Shown: positions 21,166 to 32,932 of the stretch, one piece after another
How positions within the stretch are numbered: the stretch's first letter is position 1
How the letters are laid out: every line of letters starts with the position of its first letter
Assembly (NCBI RefSeq): GCF_905220365.1
Contig: NC_061136.1
Location: forward strand, 8,783,702-8,847,701
Direction: 5' to 3'
Source: Vanessa cardui
Taxonomy: Eukaryota; Arthropoda; Insecta; Lepidoptera; Nymphalidae
DNA length: 64,000 nt
Program-made: the position numbers and the translations under genes
The notes under the pieces: generated by a model
The model's input: only the letters and a program-made list of their open reading frames with translations
What the model was told of the DNA's origin: nothing
Database searches by the model: none

Positions 21166-24100
21166 TATATATATATGTAATAGTTTTTGCTTGGTATCAT
21201 ATGAAATACAGAAAGTAAGCTACTTTTTTCGCTACTTTATTTACTATTGAAGACATCTGAAAAAGACATTTGATATCTATTATAGAAAAGATGTATTGAC
21301 GAAACTCCAGTTCCGAAAGTGATTTGCAAAATTTTACTCTGTAATTGCATGTAAGCGACAACGTCTATTCGGACGTTTTACATATATTTTTTTTTTCATG
21401 TACAGGGGCGGTTCTCAGACCAGTAACTGTCTTTTTTCGAATATATGCCGCTCTCTAAAAATTTTTTTGGTTAAATCGTAACAATTAAATAAAATGCAAC
21501 TAAGAAACCTCTTTAATTTGATGCACATCTCTACGACTGGACCTCTTCATAATAAGACCACGACCGAACACCTACGTTCAGTTAACATCCCATTAACAAA
21601 AAGAAAACAGTCGTATTACTATATAAGATGATATAAAATACTAATTCATTTGACTTTTCAATTAATTAAAATATTTAACAGAAAAAATATTGTCATTAAA
21701 CTATGTACGTTAAGTGTTCATTTAAAACGTATATTTTATTTTGTTCAATAATATTCAATTTTATAATTGAATGGACTCTAGAAATATTAATTAAACAACA
21801 CTACCAAATCTGTAGATGAATAACAAAATAGTGCCTCACATAACTTAAGATTTCGTGGAATATCCAAAACATTACCAAATAGTTTGCATACAATTTCTTA
21901 TACTATTGCGTAAATGTTCTTGCTATTAACGAAAATGTGACGAAAAAGTATATATTACTGAATTCCAATTAACATTGAAATTAGTTTCAGTCTTTTAGAA
22001 AATTACAATATAATTAATCATGGTTTACTTTATGATTTTTGATGATCATTTTGTATTTCCTATTATATTTATTATTAAATGTAATTTTAAAGCTTTCTAA
22101 CAAGACGTTCAACAATGGACTCTCAAATTAAAATTAAAATCCATTTAAAAGTATCATAATATTTTATAAAACGATGCAAGTAAGTTGCATTGACTAACGA
22201 CGGACTTTTCTTGTGTTAAAGCATATTTAATAGGTCTTAAAAATATCCAAGTGTTTCACTTCATATTGCATTTTCTGTCTTTATTTGGAATGTTTCCAAT
22301 TTGTGAACCGAGTATGTTTATTGGCACGGTGAAGCATATAATTTAAATTATGGTGGGGAATTGGAGCTTTAAATTAAATATGTCCCATATTTAAATAACT
22401 TTCCAATTTTTATTAACGAAGCACTTTAATGAAATTAAACTTCTGTTTGTATCTGCAAATACTTACGAAGTTCGTTTATAAATTTTAATAAAAAAAAAAA
22501 TACAAATTATCATGATCTTTGTTTTCGATACACTCGACGCAGAGATCGTTATCTCTGTATAAAAATAATACAATTAAATGAGATTGTTGTCAACAATTGT
22601 CGTCATCGCACTTAACCTAAAAACATTACATAAATTATGAATATTTTGCTACAACACATAAGTTTATTATACGTTTGATAGCTATTGTTTTACTTAATGT
22701 GACTGAGGGTAGCGCGTGAAAAGATTGCCAAAATACCGCATTATCTCGAAGGGCTCTAATAAAGTGCGCCTTAACATTACAAAGACGTTTAAAATGCTTA
22801 TTTGCATTCAAGAAAGCATTCAGGAAGACCAAGTGTACGGTTTTCTGTAACGTTAGTACTCAGGTTCAGCGCTAGACGGAGGGCTCCCTTGATAGTGATT
22901 AGACGATGCTAATACCATTTACTTTCCAACTTTCCTGACTTACCGACCGTTACGTGAACATTCGCTATTTATTTTACAGTACTTGGAAATCATCTTTAAT
23001 GGTAGATTTAACTTTGCCATTTACTTTAATTCTTGTTCCTTTATCCTGTTTAGTATTGCAAACAAATTGAGGGTTTTACCGGAATCAAGTTTTAAAGATA
23101 CTCTATATTTAATATACAATATTTGCTTGTAATGCTTAAAATTTTTTAGTCGCAGTAAATTTAAATATTTGTTATTGTTGTTTAAATATTACAATTTTTA
23201 GTATTCTTTTTCCAATCGACATTTAAATAGATCAAAAGCGAAAACATAAAACTTACGTTCAAGCTTAAGCTGAATAACAAGCTAAACACGTCAAAAAATT
23301 GACTATTTTCTTAATATCAAGCAAGACATAGATCTCCTCCAAATAACGAATATAAATTTTAGTTTCAATATGTTTGAGTTATATATGTATTAGGACTTAA
23401 GTACCAACACGTCAATATAGCTTAACCTAAATTAAAATTGCAGCTCTATACTAAGTGGAGCTCCGCGCTGTGGTTTACCGCCGGCACAAACTTCTTCCGA
23501 ATAACAAGTAAAACCAACAATTAAGACCATGTAAAAGTGTTCTTACCGCGTTCTGTCCCAATAAAGAAAAATAAATGAATAAATATAATTAATAGCCTCC
23601 AATAAAATCTACATTAATATTTTCAAAGAATTCTTATCGTTATTGAATATGATGACAACCATTTTAATATTTATTTCATATTACGTTCAATATTTTTCTC
23701 CGTACAAAATATTTATTTGCTGTAGTTTTTACCGATTATTTATAAGTCTAATATTTAAAGGGAAGCATTTATTCAATGTTTTTATAATGCTTTCCTTATT
23801 TACATTAATAAGTACTGTGGCTGGTCGCTGTACTTATCACTAATAAATAGACAAAGTTTCTTTTTCAAGATGTTATAAGTACCCAGAGTCTGGAGGACGA
23901 CAAAAGAAAACTATAAAAATCATAAGCTACGTATTTTATTTATAAGGAACTATATAGTAAAAAGAAAAGTATTTAAATTAACATTAAACAGAAAACAAAG
24001 TATATATTTGTTTACAAACGTCCTTATCTTTTTTTCATTATATTTTATAATAACTGAGTAGAAACTGTTTAGAAAATTTATATTTACATGCATTTAGTAT

Positions 24101-24610
24101 AAAGAGGTAATTTCAATTTTACAAACAAGTACTCCATACGTATAGAAGATAATATCTATTTCTAAACCGTAAACCGTCATGATTTCGATGCTTAATAGTT
24201 ATTGAAGTAAAATGTTCTCTATAATATTTATACATGGGAAATTAATATTCTAGGGAAATTAATTCTCTGCATATCTCACATACCGATTTATAAGCAGTTA
24301 GAGATATAAAACACAGCATTACAGGATAATTTTTACGTTATTACAAAAATATTAATTTCCATAATCATTTGTTATGAAAAAGTGATTATTTAATAAGTGT
24401 GTGTAGTAGGTACTATAAAAGTATTAACCGTATAATTCTCGAGTTGCGCAACTTTCAGATATATTAAACTATATTTAGAAGCATGTAGATATGTGCTACG
24501 ATGTATTTTTGCTTGGTGATAGATGGCTGGATAAGGGCGAAACGATCACTTTGCGAGGGATTTATGTGATTGATTCTAATGTTTGTATTTTAAATAAATA
24601 TATCGTCAAT
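21166..24610. other. AT-rich noncoding stretch between the inverted family D copies
   Basis: No gene or recognisable repeat over 3.4 kb. A GC-richer patch lies at 22690-22760 and another at 23455-23520, neither with a convincing frame. Confidence 0.45.
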
Positions 24611-24650
24611 AACTTTGGATGTACCTGTTTGAAGTCGGCGCACTTGTTAG
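24611..24650. repeat. Short family D-like end
   Basis: Contains GTTTGAAGTCGGCGCACTTG, an end variant related to GAAGTCGGT. It is a solitary fragment. Confidence 0.4.
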
Positions 24651-25180
24651 TATAATTAGATTTCCTTTTAAACATTTTCGCTTAAGAAACGTAAAGAAAA
24701 AATTCAACCTGAAAAAATATTTAATCCATTAGGTTGATTAGACAACAAATGACTTTAATTTTTCAAACAGGACAAGAGAGATAATAATTTTATTTTATGT
24801 AAAGAAAATAATTATAAACTTTTCAAATTTTTCTAAAAAGTTTATTTTCTCGAAATACTAGTAGAAATTTCCGTTTTTCGTTAGCAGTAGAATCGTAAAA
24901 ATTAAGATAACTTTTGAAACTTTTTTGAAGTTATTTATTTCATTCTATAGATATTTGTAACAAATTTATTCTTAGAATCTAATGACTATAAAGTGAGTAA
25001 TTGATTATTATCTACTTAATCGTTTAAATATTTAAATATGAAACTGAAAGATCAGGTAGTATAATATAAATACATGCTTATATAGTATTACTATATAATA
25101 AAATATACTTTCCTTTTTAAATAATCGATATAGCCGAAGATACAATTATGCGTATCACTTTAACTATTCAAAATATCCAG
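24651..25180. other. AT-rich noncoding stretch
   Basis: Nothing recognised. Confidence 0.5.
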
Positions 25181-25362
25181 TCACTAACTAAAAGTCCTTT
25201 TGAATAAAGAAGGGGATCTTTATGTGAAAGGGGGCTGAAAGAGAGACCATTTTTTTAAAATGACGGAGGCTATCTTGAATATGCAGAGTCTGTCGCATCG
25301 TTCAACATCATTAGGCCGAAGGAATAAGACCGAAGGCTCTGAATAACTTCTTTTATTCTATA
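25181..25362 (+). repeat. Dispersed repeat F, copy 2
   Basis: Same orientation as 12100-12280, with an internal deletion around GACGGAGGCTATCTTG and a stop in the frame that is open in copy 1. It adds GGGGGCTGAAAGAGAG and an AAGACCGAAGGCTCTGAA stretch not present in copy 1. Confidence 0.6.
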
Positions 25363-25679
25363 CTTGGGTTCCTATTCTTTATATGAATTTAGTGACAGTA
25401 AAATAGTGGATATTTTTCAATAAATATATCTATTACTTTTGTTGGTGTTTGTTATATAATCCTATAATAATACTACTATTATTAACATTTTAATAATTTT
25501 ACTTCTGTATAAAAATATATCGAGATTTTAAAACAATTGATCACCCACGTAAAAGTTAACAAGTTATTAAACAGCATTTTATCATAGATCACTAGATGTC
25601 AAAATAATCCTACGTGACATACATTACGTATAAGTTCAAAACAAATATACTTAGAAAGGAATTCTCATAACATAATTGG
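25363..25679. other. AT-rich noncoding stretch
   Basis: Nothing recognised. Confidence 0.5.
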
Positions 25680-25812
25680 TGGTATGGCTTTGTGCAAGCC
25701 CGTCTGGGTACCACCCACTTGTCAGTTATTCTACCGCATATGCGGGTGATGGTGATCACTTACCACCAGGTGGCCCATATGCTCGTCCGCCAACCATAAA
25801 ACCATAAAAAAA
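25680..25812 (-). repeat. Family C repeat, internally deleted
   Basis: Starts with GGTGGTATGGCTTTGTGCAA, GCCCGTCTGGGTACCACCC, and jumps to GATGGTGATCACTTACCACC, AGGTGGCCCATATGCTCGTC and CGCCAACCATAAAA. Both ends are present but about 150 bp of the middle seen at 60462-60748 is gone. Confidence 0.75.
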
Positions 25813-26483
25813 AAAACATTTTTAAATCATTTTTATTTTATTTATCAATACAAATTCGTCAATAATTCAAAATTGAGCCACAGATTATAGTTACTACCCT
25901 ATATGGGTTATTAAATATCTCAAAGTAGCTCTTCATTTTTCAATTTCTTTTTACTTAAACTTTAAGAAAAAATATATCGTACTTAATGAGTAAGTACTTT
26001 TAAATATATTTACGTACATAACAAATACCGTACTCTCATTGCGATGGTGGGAGAATATGGGATTATTGAAGAATCTAATTTATATTTGTAAGTTTTAGAT
26101 ATTTTATTAGGTTCCTGTATGTATCTAGAAATGGTTTTCTTATTTATTTGAGTTTAGAATTTATTTCTCGAAAAAATATTAATAAGCGTTCTTATATAAA
26201 CTAAAAACTACATCAAGTAAACTAGACGTTTCATGCGGTAACGCTCACGGGCAGAATTAGTTCCTCTCTTTTCTTGGAAGATTTATCACAATATTGTATA
26301 TTCTGCAACTATTTCATCAAATTAAACCGGAGAATATGAAACATTGTAAATTCAATTGAGAATCCAATTGGTTGTAAGGAGCTACGTGCTAACTTACGAA
26401 TACAACAAAGTGTTTATGTGATACAAATAATTGCATACTTGCTTGTACAAAACCCTAGCAAATGTGACAGATAAATAAAATAT
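25813..26483. other. AT-rich noncoding stretch
   Basis: Nothing recognised. Confidence 0.5.
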
Positions 26484-27285
26484 TAAAAAAAAAAAAATAA
26501 CACCGCCTTCAAAGTGATCACTAAAAAATTAATAAAATGATTTGATTTAAACACGTATCATTGAAATCGGCCGATCGTATGTAAATATTTCTACATTTTG
26601 TTTTTCACTCAAAATCGCCCGACTTCAATAATACGTGTTTAAATCAAATAATTTTATTAATTTTTTAGTGATCACTTTGAAGGCGGTGTTATTTTTTTTA
26701 AAACATATTTTATTTTACTCTTTTTAGTGTTATTTTCTCAAAATAGAAATTAAAAGTCCTAATGTAACAAATGGTTGTTTGTTGATTTTTTCAAGTAGCG
26801 CTGAACCAATTTCAATAAAACTTATATCTGGAGCATGATAATATACCAAACAATAACATAACAAAAGAAATGTTTAGTGAACCTGTACTTCTCTTCATAA
26901 AAGCTACGAAGAGGAGTATAAATCCATATATTAATGTTCAAAGAACTATTTCCTAACTCCTAGTAATTGAGGACTTCCACCTTCCATCATCAGCTCAGCA
27001 GTATAATATTATTATTGCCAGAAGCAAATGCCAATATAACTTCAGAAAATATGTAAAACACAGTACATGTGCCTATAAAATATGGGGGCTCCCCTCGATT
27101 TCTCTAGGATCCCATCATCAGAACCTATTCTAATTAATATGGGACCAACTAGAAGGTGCCACCTTTCAGACAAAAAAAGAATTTTAAAATGCGGTCCACG
27201 GGTCTTCGAGAAATCGGGGAACATACATAAAAAAAAAGATTCCGACGAATTGATAACCTCCTCCTTTTTTGAAGTCGGTTAAAAA
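26484..27285 (-). mobile_element. Non-autonomous element, family D, copy B
   Basis: This is the reverse complement of copy A over its whole length, including TCCTAACTCCTAGTAATTGA, CCACCTTCCATCATCAGCTC, AACTAGAAGGTGCCACCTTT, and the end CCTCCTTTTTTGAAGTCGGT. The hairpin end is complete: arm 26497-26575 and arm 26614-26692 are 79 bp each, pair with four mismatches by my count, and leave a 38-nt loop. There is no coding capacity; open frames within it are chance. Facing copy A across about 5.3 kb, the two could pair as a large inverted repeat. Confidence 0.82.
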
Positions 27286-29282
27286 GACCTAAACTTGACC
27301 CTACATATTTCTTTTATAAAATTTGATTTCGTAAAAAATGAGGAGCTTGTTTTGAACAATGTAAAAAACATTTTCAATGAATTTGCATCTCATGAAGTGA
27401 ATTGGTTCACGTCATCAAATGCATTTTATGTTATTTAGAAGATATTATACCTCCTAATGATCTACTTGAGTAAATCTTGTGCCATCTTGCCTCTATAGAC
27501 TAGATTTTAGTTGAATAAACATTATAAATACCTAGATGTTTTGCTATTTAGACGTATTGATAGTCTCAATAATTTACCACCAAGCAGGGTTTGAGAGGTC
27601 TAATATTGCTGCAAAAATACTGTAAATTTACGAATTGGAAACCAATACTTAATTAAGAATTAAAGAAACAGCTTTTATCAACTAATTAATTCATGTGACA
27701 GTATTTTTATTCTATATAAAGTAAAGATATGCAAATTGTTTAATCAAATAGTACTTCGGACTTCTAATAACTTTAAACCTCACTCAGTACTACGAGTTAC
27801 CTTTTAGTGGGATAACTACCGCTTGTGTTAAGCTCGAGTCTGAGTGATAAGAACTTTTAGTACTCTAATTATTTGCTACACAGGTCACTTGATTTTTGAA
27901 AACAGGTGTTTTTTTGCAAACGTTAAAGGATCTCAAATGGATTTAGGTGGTTATAACACAATTTCTTCAGAGCTAAGAAGTTAATTAAGAGAAAACTAAG
28001 AATTATCGATGCTATATGTTTTTATAAACTAAGGAGTCATTTCTTGAAATGATGGAGTAAGTACATACATGTTATCAATACCAAAAATATACAATAAACT
28101 GTTGAGTATATTATCCAAATACACATGGTTACGTAATATTGGGTCGCAAAATTTGTACGATTTTATAAAATGTTCTCCCAAAAACTTTAAATTGTTTAAT
28201 AAAGCTAATTTTAAATTAATTATTGACTTTTAAGGCACATTTATACATATACTGAAGATACATCAGATTAAGAATAATAGTATTAAGTTTCTCCGCCCAG
28301 TTAACATCGTGTCTGGTGTATTTCTATCCAAGTCCTGAAGCTTTTGACAATCAACAAGCAAGCGTCAATAGCGGCTTCAATATTATGCAAACATTTTGAT
28401 TTTGAGGAATTATATACAAGTTTATCTTTAAAAATTTGAATGCACTGTGTTAAAGGACGTTTAGGTTTGTTTTTATTTATTGTCATGGCAAATGTAATGT
28501 TTTTTTAAATACCAATACTGTAACTTAAACCAATAATTCTTCTTATGAAAGATAGAAACGTAAAGATGTTTTTTTGACTTTGTCTTCTTCTATACATTTC
28601 TTTTATAGACTTTGATTTTTATATCTATGTATATATTACTAGTAAATCCTAACAATTTGTTTAGAATTCTATGTATGTACATTTATACCAATAGTAAAGC
28701 AGGTCAGTCGAAGTATAAATTCCTTGTCGGTGAAAAAATACATATATCCAGTTATATATAGTCAGTTTTTTAAAATAATATTCGATCAGTATCGAACGTC
28801 TATATTTATAAATATGAAAAGATTGCCTTTCTTTGTGGATAAGTTACGTTGTACAAATACCTAGATCGATAAAAATACATCTTACGCAGCAATGGAAATG
28901 ATTTATAGTTTTACCAATTTAATTTTGTGATTAATAACTGAGATCGCTTACCATAAGCGCTAAAAGCAGTTATCAACCTAAAAGTATTAATAGCACCGGT
29001 TCGACTTTATATAAGTTTGCTTTACTTACATTAAAACAGTAATAACAGTACATAGGGTTTATATCTCGATATATTTTTTATAAACGTGTGTATACAATTT
29101 TTAACGATGTATTTTAGTTTGTTGACTTTTATAAATAAACTCCGTACTATCTTTAAATTTAAGAACTTGACAAGGTATTCACTTTTTTAATCTTTCACTG
29201 TAAAAGAAATAATACAAAAGAAAGTGTACCCACACTTTCCCACATTTAAAAATATGGTTATTTAATAAAATTTTCAAGATTC
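27286..29282. other. AT-rich noncoding stretch
   Basis: Nothing recognised over 2 kb. Confidence 0.5.
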
Positions 29283-29575
29283 CTCTAATCGATTTCTGCC
29301 ACTGGGACTAATTTCAAGGGAAACTGGCCTACAAGGAAGGAAAAGTGTGGTACTAGAAACAAAAGTGTGAGCGCAAGAACTGGTGCATTCACTATAACCT
29401 AGTTTTCATAAACCATTATGACGACAAATCCAATAAGTTCTGGTGCAGGACCAACGGCTTAACGTGCTTTCCGAGGCACAGATATAGACACTTCTCACTT
29501 TTAGACTCAGGATTATTACTGATTATAGTAGAGTTCGACAGAAACACCCAATGTCGTTTTATGAAAGATTATAAT
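29283..29575 (-). mobile_element. SINE-B copy, body well preserved
   Basis: Segments in order: CTAATCGATTTCTGCCACTG, CAAGAACTGGTGCATTCACT, GTTCTGGTGCAGGACCAACG, GCTTAACGTGCTTTCCGAGG, CACTTTTAGACTCAGGATTA and CGACAGAAACACCCAATGTC. I recognise these as a common lepidopteran repeat. The copy at 63178-63322 shows that the element continues into a tRNA-like head, placed so that the SINE reads on the minus strand. The head is missing here. Confidence 0.65.
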
Positions 29576-32500
29576 ATAAAACATTTGTTGCCTGCATTTA
29601 AAACTTAAAAGAAAAATATTTTTAAGTAAACGAAACCTGCATTTTATAGGAAAATATTTTACCTGCTAGTCTATATGGAAATAAAAATAAAATTTCGTGT
29701 GTTTTTGTTGAACGAAAATACTCTCTTTATGCTGTTTTTTTTAAACTATTCCGCGCTCTAAAATACTCAAATTCTGTACATCGCTTGTCATTGGGTTTCC
29801 CGCAATTATTCAACTCTGTCGCCTTCGAAAGCCTCGTTAAACTAAGCTTTGTCTGTGAACATTTTCTATCGAATTGCAATAGCTACAGTTATCTGACGCT
29901 ACGTTATTTTGCAAGCCTGATTGAATCATCGCTTCCATACGTCCATTTGCAAACTGCACATTCACTTTTTGAGATAAATCATGCTTTAAAGTAATATACT
30001 TATATAACATAAATTGCCTCACGTTAAATTTCCCTTTTCTAATTAGGTTATAATAAAGCATTATGTAATAATATAATTAACAAGACTGTGTCGCTGAGCA
30101 AGATTTAATGCGAGCGCAACTAGAGAACGGATCTACCTATGGGATAATTAGTATCGCTACCTCGCGTCTCATTTATCCTTCCCCTAGGGGAATGGGTCAA
30201 GCTCTAAATCTACAAACTGAGCACTGTCGTCTTTACAAACTTGAAAATGTAATTACATTTACGGCATCTAGGTAAATGAAATATTTATGTTGCTATTTTG
30301 ATTTTCTTGAACAATTGATAATATTGAGTTTATACTTATTTGTATCTATATACATTGATCGTTACATTTTAAAGAATATTTTATTTTAATGTGGACTTTA
30401 TTTGATTTAACTCTACGTTTGCTAATATTATGTTGCGTCAGATAAGTTTAATACATATGGAATCACATAGCGAATATACGTAAAAGATTCCTCCGCAACG
30501 CCTATTTATCTGCTTGAACAGACACAATAATGTGTGACTCAATGGTGTAAAGGCGGTCGGAGTGTGAATGTCTATTTGCATTTAAGAAGGTTTTCACATA
30601 GGGCAAACGTATGGAGTCGTTTCTCAAAGATTTTAATACCATCAAGAAAGTACAAAGACCTATCTTAAATTGGATATTGAGAATTTTGTATAGAAAGCGA
30701 AGATAATACGATTTCTGTTCTCAATGTATTGATAACTTTATACAAAAGGTAATTTTCAGTCTTTTTTTAATGAAATAAATGGCAACGTCTCTTGTCCATG
30801 AAAATATACAACATCAGATGAATAGTTGTGATGGACAGATTGACAGGTGAATGGTGGGCTTAAAGGAAGGTGTAGGCTCTTGAAGATTCCCAAGTCGTAA
30901 TAGTTAACAGTCAGAAAATGGTTTAAAATCACGCTGTTAAAGATTGTATGACACTTAGGTACAGCGACAGTACAGACTTCGAAACATTTTATTACATGAA
31001 ATTGTATAAAAATCTTAATATATAATTTTTCAACAAAATACCTGATCTGATTTTAAATTAATAATAAAAAAATACTCTGAGATATTTTGGTAAATAAAGA
31101 TATGTAAACGAATATCAGTATTAACAACTAAGGGCTAATAAATCTTACCTCACGAAGACGTATTTTATTCGAATGCGTTATTTCAAACATATTTTATGTC
31201 TCCGTAAACCTCTAAATTGTAAAGTGTATAAGACTTTTTATTTGCAAAAAATGGCTTGAAATTAATGCTTTACTTTTTATGCAATTGTCATTTGAGGATT
31301 TGGGCAAACAGAAATTTTGAACGTCAGATGAGTAAGAATCAATCTTCGAGGATCAGATGACATCAGAGTAAGATTTGTATATACATCAATTGACACATTC
31401 ACACATTTTTATTACAAAACAAGCTGTACCTGCTTCAAAGTTTTGCTCGAATTTAACTCGTTGATTAGAAATTCTGCAAGGCAAAAAAAAGAAGTAATTC
31501 TGCTCTTGAAAAATAAGTTAGGGTTTATACCACCAGGTATACTACTAACACAGTTTTAATATGACTAGGTATTTGTTCCTATAATCAAATCAAAAACATT
31601 GAGAAATGTTTATTATTACTTTGTCTATAAATTTAATCGAGAATATGCCTACAGTGAAATAATTGGAATTTAAATATTTACATCAGTCGGTTATTTTCGT
31701 GGTTATGTTTAAAAAGATTTGCCTTGCCTTGATTTGGCTAACAGCGAATCCAAAAATAACTCGGGTACTGTTTTCCAAACACGTTGCTCAAATGTGACAG
31801 CGCTCTTTTGAGAAACAAATTACGCATCTCTAGTTAGCCTTTTTTTCCTTATTTCTGCCTTTAGGATTTCGTTTACATTTAAATGGAACTTCCATAAAAA
31901 TGCAGTCAATTTAATGAAAGAAGAAAATTAAGTCTGTTCACATCAATGATATTATTTTTTATAAATAATCTATTGGAATTGAATAAACACATAAAAGAAA
32001 AATAAATATTATGCTAAAAATGTTAAAATAAAAATATTATACAATTTGTGTGATTTCAACTCGCTCAGTATTTAAAGGTAATAATAAAAAAATTAACATT
32101 ACAATTTTGGAAATCTTTTTTACTTAGATAATTGTTTTCTATTAAACCCTTTTTATTCAATTTATGTGATATTATAAGGCCCTTAAAAAGGTTCTACTCC
32201 AAAGTTATACTTTAAAGTAATGAATATACTAATAAATTTTTAAAACATTTCAAGCACATTAATTTGGTAATAGTCGAACTATATATTGTGAATATCGCTG
32301 GAAAAAATCATACTAGAAAATCTTACTTCATATATTTTGTTGATACATTCTTCGATTAACTAGTGCGGCCGTCTACGGCTAAAGTTTCTGCTTCAAGTTC
32401 CATAAGTACGCTGACTTTATAACGGAACAAAGGAAAACTTTAAAAATCTTCAGTTTAGATATTTAATATTACACGCAAGTTATACTTTGAATTAGTAAAT

Positions 32501-32703
32501 GTCGTTCAAAGGAACCAAAACTTTATAATTTACCTCTTAGAATTCATAATGCATAAAATAACACATACGTATGTATATATTTTCTTATTTATACTTTAAT
32601 CAAATAAGAATAATAACGCTTTGATTAAAATGTTACTAGTTGGCTGTTAGCTTATTCACAATCGCTTATAAATGTTCATAAGCTTTCTATGTTGTATAAA
32701 GTA
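29576..32703. other. AT-rich noncoding stretch
   Basis: A GC-richer patch at 30100-30225 includes CCTTCCCCTAGGGGAA. No gene or repeat recognised elsewhere in 3.1 kb. Confidence 0.45.
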
Positions 32704-32932
32704 ACGGGCTGTTAACGTCAAAGGCCTCCTTATCCTTTTGAGGAGGAGGTTTGCAGCTTTCTCTACCAGATTGTGGGTTTGTGGATACGCGTGGCAGAAT
32801 TTTGCTTGACCACCGCGCACATTTGAGTTATTAATACAAATTAAGCTTATGAATTCAGTAGTATTTGAAATGAGTTTGAACTTAGAATCATCGATCTTGT
32901 ATACATCGTATTACTGGGTCATCACGGCTCAC
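32704..32932 (-). mobile_element. Metulj-like SINE remnant, minus strand
   Basis: The 3' end is at the left: ACGGGCTGTTAACGTCAAAG, GCCTCCTTATCCTTTTGAGG. Then come GATACGCGTGGCAGAATTTT, ATACAAATTAAGCTTATGAA, GAATCATCGATCTTGTATAC and, at the head, TTACTGGGTCATCACGGCTC. The central CATCGTGAGG block is deleted. The B box is destroyed, so it cannot be transcribed. Confidence 0.7.

Noticed and set aside
27042..27282. Open frames on both strands near 27.1 kb
   Set aside because: They lie inside the noncoding family D element and are broken in its other copy.
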